From positions 1-64,000 of the forward strand of contig JBARFJ010000019.1 in the NCBI GenBank assembly GCA_049797115.1: a DNA stretch of 64,000 nt, in the 5' to 3' direction. The notes beneath the pieces were generated by a model that was given only the letters and a program-made list of their open reading frames with translations, was not told the origin of the DNA and ran no database searches. The position numbers and the translations under genes are program-made. The stretch is from Aquirickettsiella sp049797115 (GTDB taxonomy: Bacteria; Pseudomonadota; Gammaproteobacteria; Diplorickettsiales; Diplorickettsiaceae). Shown here piece after piece: positions 1-7,165 of the stretch (position 1 is the stretch's first letter; the number at the start of each line of letters is the position of its first letter).

Positions 1-1241
1 GTGTTATCGACCATAGAATGATTGTTATTAAAGTTGTTGCGTAAATACCATAATAAACCTAATCCAGGAAGACAAGCCGCTAGAGAGAACACAAAAAATA
101 CTGGCCAGCTGTAATAAGTAACGATAAGGCCGGCTAAAGGACCAACGAAAACCCGTCCGACACCTGCTAAAGCTGAAAATAGGGCAAATTGTGTAGCAGT
201 ATAACGATGATTACATAAGCTCATCAGTAAGGCAACAAAGGCAATACTCGCCATAGCATTACAAAAGCTGTCTATAGAAATAGCAAAAACTAACCAATGG
301 TAATTATGTCCTACAATAGCAAGTTGTAGTAAAGCTAAAATGGCCACAGCTTGTAAGATACCAAAATATAATAAGGCACGAAATAAACTAATACGTGCCA
401 TTAAGACACCGCCTGCCAGAAGACCTAGCATCGCTGCAAAAAAACCTACGCCTTTATTTACAAAGGCTACGGTACTCAAAGAAAATCCTAATCCGCGAAT
501 GAGAAATGGTGTGGTTAATGAAATGCTGAGTGCATCGCCAAATTTGTATAAGACTATGAACAATAAGATAAGCCACGCTGATTTTCGACTTAAAAATTCT
601 TTAAAAGGGTCAACAATGGCAGAATAGAGAGAAGTGGGCGGATGTTTTTCTTCTTCATCGCTAGGTTCTTCACCAAACCAAGCCCCAAAGAGACCAATCG
701 CTATTAAAGCAGCCATTAGCAAATAGGTGCTACGCCAGCCTATATACTCAGCCAGCGCAAGTGCTAAAGCCCCAGAAACCAACATAGCTGCTCTATAGCC
801 CCAACTATAGAGTGTGGTTCCTAAGCCTCGCTCGTTAGGTTTAAGAATATCTGTTCGATAAGCATCAATGGCAGTATCTTGCGAAGCTGAAAGGAAAGCG
901 ACTATAAAAGCAATCGTAATCAATAAGGTGGCACTGGTATGAGGATTTGCTAAAGCCATACCAATAATAGCTATTATCAGAACCAATTGAATTAGGATAA
1001 TCCAACCACGGCGCCTACCTAAGAGAGGAGGTATCCATCTGTCAAGTAAAGGTGCCCATAAAAATTTATAAACATAAGGTTGTCCAATTAAGCTTAAACT
1101 TCCAATAGCAAGTAAACTGGCTCCTGTGACGGTAAACCAAGCTTGTAATGTGCTCGAGGTTAATGCAAGTGGTAAACCGGATGAAAAACCTAATAATAGA
1201 GTAGAAAATAGATTGCGTTTACTGAGTTTATTCGTAGACAT
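1..1241 (-). CDS. ampG: Muropeptide permease AmpG (3' end outside window)
   Basis: Inner-membrane MFS transporter that imports GlcNAc-anhydroMurNAc peptides for peptidoglycan recycling. I translated the reverse strand from the ATG at 1241 and it stays open to base 1. The N-terminus shows the family signature GFSSGLPLALTSSTLQAW, followed by QPYVYKFLWAPLLDRW and a GRRRGW loop. After that come repeated hydrophobic segments typical of the 12-14 helix AmpG fold, and an acidic central loop (EEPSDEEEKH) between the two halves. About 413 residues are visible and the C-terminus lies outside. Its upstream region holds tandem hairpins. A MupP-like phosphatase (5434-6138) and MltD (30977-32296) in the same window fit a working recycling pathway, although they are not in one operon. 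Confidence 0.93.
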   Translation of the reverse strand, partial: MSTNKLSKRNLFSTLLLGFSSGLPLALTSSTLQAWFTVTGASLLAIGSLSLIGQPYVYKFLWAPLLDRWIPPLLGRRRGWIILIQLVLIIAIIGMALANPHTSATLLITIAFIVAFLSASQDTAIDAYRTDILKPNERGLGTTLYSWGYRAAMLVSGALALALAEYIGWRSTYLLMAALIAIGLFGAWFGEEPSDEEEKHPPTSLYSAIVDPFKEFLSRKSAWLILLFIVLYKFGDALSISLTTPFLIRGLGFSLSTVAFVNKGVGFFAAMLGLLAGGVLMARISLFRALLYFGILQAVAILALLQLAIVGHNYHWLVFAISIDSFCNAMASIAFVALLMSLCNHRYTATQFALFSALAGVGRVFVGPLAGLIVTYYSWPVFFVFSLAACLPGLGLLWYLRNNFNNNHSMVDN

Positions 1242-1253
1242 TTTTTATTCCTA

Positions 1254-1309
1254 TAATAAAGGGAAGGAATTTAACTTCCCCTAATAAAGGGAAGGAATTT
1301 AACTTCCCC
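1254..1309. repeat. Tandem 28-bp repeat, each unit a GGGAAG/CTTCCC hairpin
   Basis: Two identical 28-bp units lie back to back (1254-1281 and 1282-1309). Each unit contains the inverted repeat GGGAAG-N8-CTTCCC, so the RNA can form two identical stem-loops 13 bp upstream of the ampG start. There is no T-run, so a simple terminator is unlikely. The pair could act in the ampG leader or could be a slippage duplication. Confidence 0.8.
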
Positions 1310-1338
1310 TTAGCTAAGCAAGTATTTAAAATAAAATG

Positions 1339-1480
1339 CCGGACTGACGCGAAAAATTGTATTTTGTAGCGCGCGGCGCCGCTTTTTGAAGAACAGAGTT
1401 TACGTCAGTGTAAATGAGTACCCTAGATAAACTCGGGTAACAAAGCGATACAACAAAAGCGGCTTTTAGCGTCAGCCCAG
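1339..1480. repeat. Imperfect inverted-repeat element (~142 bp) between lipoprotein gene and ampG
   Basis: The left end (from 1339, CCGGACTGACGCGAAAA) resembles the reverse complement of the right end (to 1480, CTGGGCTGACGCTAAAA), and both are followed by a TTTTGT-like tract. The interior holds a short GC-rich palindrome near 1372-1381 and a TACCC/GGGTA pair. This is the shape of a small non-autonomous mobile element or MITE remnant. I saw no second copy in the window, so the assignment is tentative. Confidence 0.4.
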
Positions 1481-1486
1481 AAATGA

Positions 1487-1969
1487 TTAATGTGCATAGT
1501 AATCAGGATCAGCAATGATGCGTGGACGGCCGCCTGTGCCATATTGCACTAATACATGTTGGCCACGATTGAAAGTTGGAGTCGGTGCTTGTACGATAGA
1601 AATTAATGAATTATTTCTAAGCTTAACGACATACTCAATTCCTGTTTGTGTTGAAAGCCCTTTTTGAATCTCATTCCCTGTAAACCCACCCAGTAGGGCA
1701 CCACCAATTCCACTGGCTAAACTACCACTGCCGCCACCTATTTCTGAGCCTGCAATAGCACCTAGAGCACCACCTGCTATGCCACCGACACCAAGTCCGC
1801 CATTTCCGGTAACTTTAACAACTCGGCTGCTTGTTACTACACCTTTAACAACCTGGTGGACTTGTCCAGCACCACTTGCGGTATAAACATCAGGCGAAAG
1901 TGAAGATGCACAACCGACTAAAAGTGATAGGCTGAGAATAGATAGTAAGCAATGGATGCGAAACTTCAT
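1487..1969 (-). CDS. Glycine-zipper outer-membrane lipoprotein (SlyB/Pcp-like)
   Basis: Predicted lipoprotein of 160 residues. The chosen ATG at 1969 gives a clean signal peptide ending in the lipobox LVGC (lipidated Cys20); an ATG four codons upstream is possible. The middle is a glycine-rich zipper (GGLGVGGIAGGALGAIAGSEIGGG, then GIGGALLGG) of the 17 kDa-antigen/SlyB type, which normally packs as a membrane hairpin in the outer membrane. The C-terminal part (YVVKLRNNSLISIVQ ... GQHVLVQYG) resembles the small beta domain of SlyB/Pcp proteins. The gene points the same way as ampG but is separated from it by 245 bp that contain an inverted-repeat element, so co-transcription is doubtful. The family role is envelope integrity; the exact function here is unknown. 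Confidence 0.85.
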   Translation of the reverse strand: MKFRIHCLLSILSLSLLVGCASSLSPDVYTASGAGQVHQVVKGVVTSSRVVKVTGNGGLGVGGIAGGALGAIAGSEIGGGSGSLASGIGGALLGGFTGNEIQKGLSTQTGIEYVVKLRNNSLISIVQAPTPTFNRGQHVLVQYGTGGRPRIIADPDYYAH

Positions 1970-2147
1970 AATGAATCCCATAAATGTGTATTGTTTTAAG
2001 TATAATATTGGAGTAAGTGTTTTTAATAGTTACTTTTTATTTAAAGGGAATGATATTAGTAGATGTCATCTTGCGCGTCAACGATCCCTTAAAACCAGAT
2101 ATTATTGCCTATGCTTTACGAATATTATGGGTGAGCCATAATTTAGT

Positions 2148-2864
2148 TTATGGCAACACTAATAATTCACGACTACGAATAGTTTTGCCTTCGAGCAGAT
2201 AATTTAGAGCGAGACGAAATAAACGCTTTGCATCTAATAAGTGTATAGGCGTATCCCATGATTCGTGGTGCACCGCCAAAAGAGATTCACCAGAAAAAAT
2301 CGATTGTTTAGATAGTGATTTATTCAAGCAAACAATTAAACCTTGACTCGGAATAAATTGATAAGACTGATGGGGTAAAAGAGCTTGATTAGTTTGACTA
2401 TCTCTATCCAGATATAAAGCATAACCCAATTCAGCGAGTAATTTTTTTTCAAACAAACGTAAAGCAATAACTGGATTGTCAGATAAGCTGCATAGTGCCT
2501 TTTGATAAGCTTGGAATAAGTGCGGATAAGGATCGTAACGATAAAGTAAACGTATTAATAGTTCATTGAGATAAAGACCACATACTAAAAGTTTACCTGT
2601 TAAATGGGGAACAGGAATAGGATGGGGTTCTGCATTGAGTAAATTCATGAGATCAGTTTTTCCGCGCCAGGAAAGTAGCAGTGGCACAAAAGCTTGTAGT
2701 GATCCTCTAAAGCGTGATTTTTTTCCATGTACTCCACGCGCACCTTTGGCAATAAGGTTTATTCTACCTTGTGTAGCGGTGAATGCGTCTATCAATAAAC
2801 TTGTGTCTCGATAAGGACGTGTGTGCAAAATATATGCAGCTTGAAGTTGATCGGTGCTTAACAT
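2148..2864 (-). CDS. recO: DNA repair protein RecO
   Basis: Recombination mediator of the RecFOR pathway that binds ssDNA and helps load RecA at gaps. The 238-residue length is normal. The N-terminal OB fold is visible (AYILHTRPYRDTSLLIDAFT, GRINLIAKGARG, and RFRGSLQAFVPLLLSWRGK), followed by the helical C-terminal domain (LYLNELLIRLL, FEKKLLAELGYALYLDRD). The ATG at 2864 matches the family start. It is transcribed away from minD, with 263 bp between them. In many gammaproteobacteria recO follows era in the rnc-era-recO operon, but that context is absent here. Confidence 0.95.
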   Translation of the reverse strand: MLSTDQLQAAYILHTRPYRDTSLLIDAFTATQGRINLIAKGARGVHGKKSRFRGSLQAFVPLLLSWRGKTDLMNLLNAEPHPIPVPHLTGKLLVCGLYLNELLIRLLYRYDPYPHLFQAYQKALCSLSDNPVIALRLFEKKLLAELGYALYLDRDSQTNQALLPHQSYQFIPSQGLIVCLNKSLSKQSIFSGESLLAVHHESWDTPIHLLDAKRLFRLALNYLLEGKTIRSRELLVLP

Positions 2865-3127
2865 TGAATTAGGGAAATGATGATTGAAGCGATATTAAGT
2901 TATCCTATACTTTTCTTGTGCAAAAAATAAACTTTAATCTTTTGTGTAAGAAAACTTCCACTTCTTAAGGAAATCCAGTAATATTAGCCTATATAGTGTT
3001 TTAATGGTGCGTTCATCAATATATAGCGTGAGCACTTACTTAGCAATGCCAATGACCGAATCTAAAAAATAATCTTAGCTGAAAATGATCGCTACAACAT
3101 TCTTTAAATTGATAATAGGAGCAAGCC

Positions 3128-3952
3128 TTGGCTGAAATTATTGTTATTACATCTGGAAAGGGTGGTGTCGGTAAAACGACGAGTAGTGCGGCAATGGCAG
3201 CAGGTCTTGCTTTCCGTGGTTTCAAAACAGTCGTCATTGATTTTGATATTGGTTTACGTAATCTCGATCTAATTATGGGTTGTGAGCGGCGCGTTGTTTT
3301 TGATTTTGTGAACGTAATTCGCGGAGAAGCAAATATTAAACAAGCCTTAATTAAAGATAAGAGACTTGAGAATCTTTATATTCTACCTGCGTCACAAACG
3401 CGAGATAAAGACGCTTTGACTAAAGAAGGCGTGGAAAAAATTTTAGAAGAACTTAAAAAAGATTTTGATTATATTATTTGTGATTCACCTGCCGGAATAG
3501 AGCGTGGTGCAACCTTAGCCATGTATTTTGCTGATACGGCTATTGTCGTCAGTAATCCAGAAGTTTCTTCTGTCAGAGACTCGGATAGAATGTTAGGAAT
3601 CCTCGATAGTAAATCAAGAAGAGCTGAATTGGGTCTTGATCCAGTGAAACAACATTTGCTTTTGACACGCTATTCTCTAACACGCGTTGAAAGAGGCGAT
3701 ATGCTTAGCGTGGATGATGTATTGGATATACTATCTATTCCTTTGTTAAGTGTTATTCCAGAATCACAAGCGGTATTACGTGCTTCTAATGCAGGTGTTC
3801 CAGTTACATTGAACGGAGAAAGCGATGCGCATCAGGCTTATGCGGATGCAGTTTCTCGTTTATTAGGCGAAGAAGTCCCTTTTAAATTTATTAAACTAGA
3901 AAAGAAAGGTTTGTTACGTCGTCTCTTTGGCCGTGAGGAGATAGCGACATGA
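3128..3952 (+). CDS. minD: Septum site-determining ATPase MinD
   Basis: Membrane-associated ATPase that, driven by MinE, oscillates between the poles and positions the inhibitor MinC. It has 274 residues. The deviant Walker A motif SGKGGVGKTT is at residues 9-18, with DFDIGLRNLDLIMG following and the switch region CDSPAGIE. The C-terminal amphipathic membrane-targeting helix is KKGLLRRLFGRE. The start is TTG at 3128, preceded by a good ribosome-binding site (TAGGAG, about 7 nt away); the resulting MAEIIVITSGKGG start matches the family. minE overlaps its end by 4 nt (ATGA), so they are translationally coupled. No minC lies upstream, where recO occupies the opposite strand. Confidence 0.97.
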   Translation: MAEIIVITSGKGGVGKTTSSAAMAAGLAFRGFKTVVIDFDIGLRNLDLIMGCERRVVFDFVNVIRGEANIKQALIKDKRLENLYILPASQTRDKDALTKEGVEKILEELKKDFDYIICDSPAGIERGATLAMYFADTAIVVSNPEVSSVRDSDRMLGILDSKSRRAELGLDPVKQHLLLTRYSLTRVERGDMLSVDDVLDILSIPLLSVIPESQAVLRASNAGVPVTLNGESDAHQAYADAVSRLLGEEVPFKFIKLEKKGLLRRLFGREEIAT

Positions 3953-4227
3953 GCTTATTAGATTATATTTTTAGAAATAAACCTAAAAATACCGCTGTTC
4001 TTGCTAAAGAGCGCTTGCAAATTATTGTTTCTCACGAGCGTAGAACCGAGAATAATTCTGACTTTTTACCGAAGTTACAACAGGAATTGATTGAAGTCAT
4101 TGCTAAATATGTTGATATCGATCAAGACCAAGTCAAAGTTGAGCTGGAACGAACTGGGAATTGCTCGATATTAGAATTAAATATAACGCTACCTAATGCA
4201 GAAATAACTATAGGTAGTGGAGTTTAG
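3949..4227 (+). CDS. minE: Cell division topological specificity factor MinE
   Basis: Stimulates the MinD ATPase and sets up the Min oscillation. It is 92 residues long, typical of the family. The N-terminal membrane-targeting and anti-MinCD segment is MSLLDYIFRNKPKNTAVLAKERLQIIVSHER; the C-terminal dimerisation and topological domain follows (LIEVIAKYVDIDQDQVKVELERTGNCSILELNITLP). The start overlaps the minD stop (ATGA). It is convergent with the thioesterase gene, with only about 10 bp between the stop codons. Confidence 0.96.
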   Translation: MSLLDYIFRNKPKNTAVLAKERLQIIVSHERRTENNSDFLPKLQQELIEVIAKYVDIDQDQVKVELERTGNCSILELNITLPNAEITIGSGV

Positions 4228-4237
4228 TAGGGCTTCA

Positions 4238-4627
4238 TTATTCATCGGGTATTAAACGCTTTTCTCCAGGCTTTGATACGGCTACGTATACTAGACTCGC
4301 TTCTGAAACTTTAATTTGAGTAGACTCATTGACTCCTTCTTGGTAACGTTCTGCATAAACTTCCACCTCAATAGTAACTGAAGTTTTTCCTACCGCAATA
4401 ATCTTGGTATAAAAGCTTGCAATATCATAAATAAATAAAGGTTGTAAGAACTTTAATTCCTTGACAGCAACGGTAACAACCGGCCCCTTTGCGCGTTGTG
4501 CCGCAGCAATAGCTCCAGCAATATCGATTTGCGACATTAACCAACCACCAAAAATATCACCGGCTTTATTGGCATCGTTAGGTCTGGTTTTTACGCGCAA
4601 GGTAGGTTCTAGCAAATTAGTTGTCAT
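4238..4627 (-). CDS. yciA: YciA-type acyl-CoA thioesterase
   Basis: Hotdog-fold thioesterase that hydrolyses acyl-CoA to free acid and CoA. It has 129 residues. The diagnostic segment NDANKAGDIFGGWLMSQIDIAGAIAA carries the catalytic Asp (GDIFGGWLM) and is nearly the YciA consensus. VVTVAVKELKFLQPL and the C-terminal EASLVYVAV complete the domain. It is a single-domain protein that should work as a hexamer, as YciA does. The gene is monocistronic and convergent with minE. Confidence 0.9.
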   Translation of the reverse strand: MTTNLLEPTLRVKTRPNDANKAGDIFGGWLMSQIDIAGAIAAAQRAKGPVVTVAVKELKFLQPLFIYDIASFYTKIIAVGKTSVTIEVEVYAERYQEGVNESTQIKVSEASLVYVAVSKPGEKRLIPDE

Positions 4628-4788
4628 CTCTATACTCGGAAAAATGAGAAGTTTAAGTATAGCAAAAAATTCTTAGTAGAGTTCTTATTGATTTTTTTTC
4701 ATCTTAAAATATACTCAGCTTTTATTTAATTTTAATAATAGAATTAAATAAGTTCTATTTCCATATTATTATAACTTTTAGAAAGCTT

Positions 4789-5460
4789 ATGGTTAATGAT
4801 ACAAATATCTATGAAGAAATAAGTAGTTCTGTTGAAGAAACAACCTTAAATGAACAATTTAGTGAATTGTTGCTTAAATTAGAGAAAGACTTAGAAAGAT
4901 TAAAAGTTGAAAGTGACGAGGATCTTGGTGATCATTTTAAGCAATTAGAAGGATTAAAAAAAACCGCGAATCTATCTGTTATTAATATTAAGGACGTAAC
5001 AGGATTTTTGGAAACAGATATTTTTGCATTAATGGTTGAATTACCAGAGGCATTTAGTTTCAAGCCATTAACTATTTATAAATGTATGTTAAAACATGTT
5101 GAGTCTTTTCCTAAAAGTGTTTATCAAGAACATTTGCAAGTGTTACTAGATTTAAAAAATGATGAAACCAAAGATTTACTTCTATTGATTAATGATGAAA
5201 AAAAAGAAAAAAAGCAACAAAATTCTTTGTTATTAGAAAAAGAAAGTGAGTGGCAGACTTCAGTTATTAGACCTTTTTTTTCTATATTGAGCGCAACAAA
5301 AGCAAAAAAGAGGGCTTTATCAGAAAACGATATTGTTTCGCCTAAGCGAGGCAAACTGTTAAGGGTGTCTCCTTTAGCATTACAAAACAACAGTTTATCT
5401 AACCAGATTGATGATGAGTGTCATGAGAATTTATTACGGCCCGGAATGAAATTGACCTAA
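4789..5460 (+). CDS. Orphan hypothetical protein, coiled-coil rich
   Basis: A 223-residue Lys/Glu/Asn-rich protein that I do not recognise. Residues about 20-50 form charged heptad-like sequence (LLLKLEKDLERLKVESDEDLGDHFKQLEG), followed by a helical middle and a basic stretch (ATKAKKRALSENDIVSPKRGKLLRV). There is no signal peptide or membrane helix. The upstream 160 bp are very AT-rich and can hold a promoter; the ribosome-binding site is weak. The 3' end overlaps the convergent phosphatase gene by 27 bp. In a Dot/Icm-bearing genome such isolated orphans are sometimes secreted substrates, but nothing in the sequence proves this. Confidence 0.7.
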   Translation: MVNDTNIYEEISSSVEETTLNEQFSELLLKLEKDLERLKVESDEDLGDHFKQLEGLKKTANLSVINIKDVTGFLETDIFALMVELPEAFSFKPLTIYKCMLKHVESFPKSVYQEHLQVLLDLKNDETKDLLLLINDEKKEKKQQNSLLLEKESEWQTSVIRPFFSILSATKAKKRALSENDIVSPKRGKLLRVSPLALQNNSLSNQIDDECHENLLRPGMKLT

Positions 5461-6138
5461 GTATTTAATAATATCGAGTGGTGAGGAAATCTTATCAGTA
5501 GCAGCCCATTTATTAATATCATCTTTACTATTGATGTAACCGTATAATGCAATAAGACTATACATGCCAGCAGCATTAGCGGCTTCAATGTCACGCTTAG
5601 CATCACCCACATAAACGCACTGTTCCGGAAGACAAGTGATGCATTTGCAGGCATGCAACAAGGGCTGGGGATGAGGTTTACTATATTTGAGTGTATCTCC
5701 GGCGATAATGCACTTAGCTTTATTAAGTAGTGGGAATTTCTTTATTAATTGCTCAGTTAAAAGTGCGGATTTATTAGTGACAATGCCCCATGGCCATTTT
5801 TTTTCTTGCAAGTAATTAATTAAAGTTTCCACGCCTGGAAATAAATGAGTATGTACACAAATATGTTGAGCGTAGTAGTCGAGAAATTGTTTGCGCAAGC
5901 TAGGGAAAATAGGATCTTTTATGTTGATCTGGAGTCCTAGATTCAATAAGCCCGCCACTCCGGAGGATATCGCCGGACGAACGTCATTAACAGATAAAGG
6001 TTTTGCTTGTTGTGAGATTAAAACATGATTGAGAGCGGCTGCTAAGTCAGCGGCGGTATCTAATAAGGTTCCATCGAGGTCAAAAAGCACCCCATTTATA
6101 CGCTTCGCACTTGAACTTTTGTCTATGTTGCCGCTCAA
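5434..6138 (-). CDS. gph: HAD phosphatase, MupP/phosphoglycolate phosphatase family
   Basis: HAD-superfamily phosphatase. Motif I is FDLDGTLLD, motif II is IVTNKS, the conserved Lys is in YSKPHPQPLL, and motif III is VYVGDAKRDIEAA. The substrate could be phosphoglycolate (Gph) or MurNAc-6-phosphate (MupP); MupP lies just downstream of ubiG in Pseudomonas, and the same order is seen here, so recycling is plausible. The catalytic core begins immediately after a TATACTC element (6097-6220). I chose the TTG at 6138, inside the element, because GAGGA lies 7 nt upstream; the first 14 residues (MSGNIDKSSSAKRI) then come from the element. An upstream TTG at 6198 in the same frame is an alternative. 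Without the element only a GTG directly before the active site remains. Confidence 0.88.
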   Translation of the reverse strand: MSGNIDKSSSAKRINGVLFDLDGTLLDTAADLAAALNHVLISQQAKPLSVNDVRPAISSGVAGLLNLGLQINIKDPIFPSLRKQFLDYYAQHICVHTHLFPGVETLINYLQEKKWPWGIVTNKSALLTEQLIKKFPLLNKAKCIIAGDTLKYSKPHPQPLLHACKCITCLPEQCVYVGDAKRDIEAANAAGMYSLIALYGYINSKDDINKWAATDKISSPLDIIKYLGQFHSGP

Positions 6139-6220
6139 TTCGCAATCCTCATGGTTATTGACTATACCCGATTGTTGCATGGACGCGGCACTTGCCAAAA
6201 ATCCAATTGCTGTGAGTATA
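6097..6220 (-). repeat. TATACTC/GAGTATA element, copy A (5' end of gph)
   Basis: A 124-bp element with termini TATA(C)... and ...GAGTATA. It is about 85-90 percent identical by eye to copy B at dxs. Its gene-proximal 42 nt encode the N-terminus of the phosphatase in frame. It carries the Shine-Dalgarno GAGGA (6146-6150, minus strand) and the TTG start at 6136-6138. Orientation: the CACAGC end is distal and the GCGAAG end proximal to the gene. Confidence 0.85.
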
Positions 6221-6254
6221 TTTTGGAATGCTTTAAAGTTGAAAACGACATGAC

Positions 6255-6959
6255 TTAAGAGCGCTTTTTAAAAGCAGCAAGATAATTGACGCGGATATCT
6301 TTGCCTAAGGCATAATATTGGATGAGAGGATTATAGTAGATGCCTTGAAACTTTTGCAGTGTCAAATTAGCTTGTCGGGATGCAGTAGCTAATTCAGAGG
6401 GGCGAATAAATTTTTTATAATCGTGTGTTCCTCGAGGCAAAAGCTTTAAGAAATATTCCGCGCCGAGTATAGCTAATAAGTAAGCCCGTGGATTACGGTT
6501 AATAGTCGAAAAAAAAATACTAGCATTTGGTTTAGCTAAGTCACTACAAGCTTGTATGAGCGAGCAAGGGTCAGGAACATGCTCCAATAGCTCCATGCAG
6601 CATACGATATCAAAGGACTGACTATGTTTTTTAGCGTATGATTCTGCATCAGTGAGGTAATACTCGATCGAGAGTTGATTTTCTTCGGCATGTTTTTTTG
6701 CCACTTTTATAAGGGCATCACTTTTATCGATACCAGTGACCTGTGCTCCTACTTTAGCCATTGCTTCCGTTAATATTCCTCCCCCGCAACCGATATCGAT
6801 TATTTTTTGACCTTGTAGAGCTTGTTGTGTCATCATAAATTCTAAGCGCAGCGGGTTGATAATATGTAAGGGTTTGCAGATGCCCCCAGTATTCCACCAT
6901 TGCTCAGCCATAAGTGTAAATTTGCTGATTTCTGCTGAAGCGCTATTAGAAGCTGACAT
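6255..6959 (-). CDS. ubiG: Ubiquinone biosynthesis O-methyltransferase UbiG
   Basis: SAM-dependent methyltransferase that catalyses both O-methylation steps of ubiquinone synthesis. The protein is 234 residues. The N-terminal WWNTGGICKPLHIINPLRLEFM segment is the UbiG signature (consensus WWD..G..KPLH.+NP.R). Motif I is IDIGCGGGILTEAMAKVGAQVTGID; CMELLEHVPDP and FFSTINRNPRAYLLAILGAEY are further UbiG-specific blocks. The phosphatase gene lies downstream on the same strand, with element copy A wedged between them. Confidence 0.95.
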   Translation of the reverse strand: MSASNSASAEISKFTLMAEQWWNTGGICKPLHIINPLRLEFMMTQQALQGQKIIDIGCGGGILTEAMAKVGAQVTGIDKSDALIKVAKKHAEENQLSIEYYLTDAESYAKKHSQSFDIVCCMELLEHVPDPCSLIQACSDLAKPNASIFFSTINRNPRAYLLAILGAEYFLKLLPRGTHDYKKFIRPSELATASRQANLTLQKFQGIYYNPLIQYYALGKDIRVNYLAAFKKRS

Positions 6960-7081
6960 AAAAATTAGATTGTTTTCATTGGTTTTTTGCAGGGAGCGTA
7001 TTACAATGTGCTAGTTTACTTGACCCCTCATAATGTGTCTATTAGTTATACTCAATTGAGAAAAGTATATAAACAGGAGTA

Positions 7082-7165
7082 ATGGATTTTAGGATAGCTC
7101 GCCAACGAGTATGGGGAATTTGTTATCACTCAATCTTACTAGTTCAATATGAACAACCTTACTAA
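7082..7165 (+). CDS. Candidate 27-residue leader peptide overlapping the gdh start
   Basis: A short ORF starts at ATG 7082, two nt after a strong AGGAG (7075-7079), and reads 27 codons (MDFRIARQRVWGI...EQPY) before TAA at 7163-7165. It runs through the gdh start codon (7149) in another frame. gdh itself has no clear Shine-Dalgarno, so translation may be coupled to this leader. The evidence is only start-signal strength and overlap. Confidence 0.35.
   Translation: MDFRIARQRVWGICYHSILLVQYEQPY

Noticed and set aside
340..627. 95-codon plus-strand ORF
   Set aside because: It is a shadow of ampG, which is open on the minus strand with clear AmpG motifs.
1956..2202. Two overlapping 61-codon plus-strand ORFs between the lipoprotein gene and recO
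   Set aside because: They overlap the ends of both real genes, have no ribosome-binding site and no protein-like composition.
7047..7069. TATACTC...AAGTATA near the gdh leader as a seventh element copy
   Set aside because: Only the terminal heptamer resembles the element; the adjacent CACAGC and GCGAAG blocks seen even in the 33-bp copy E are missing, so chance similarity is more likely.
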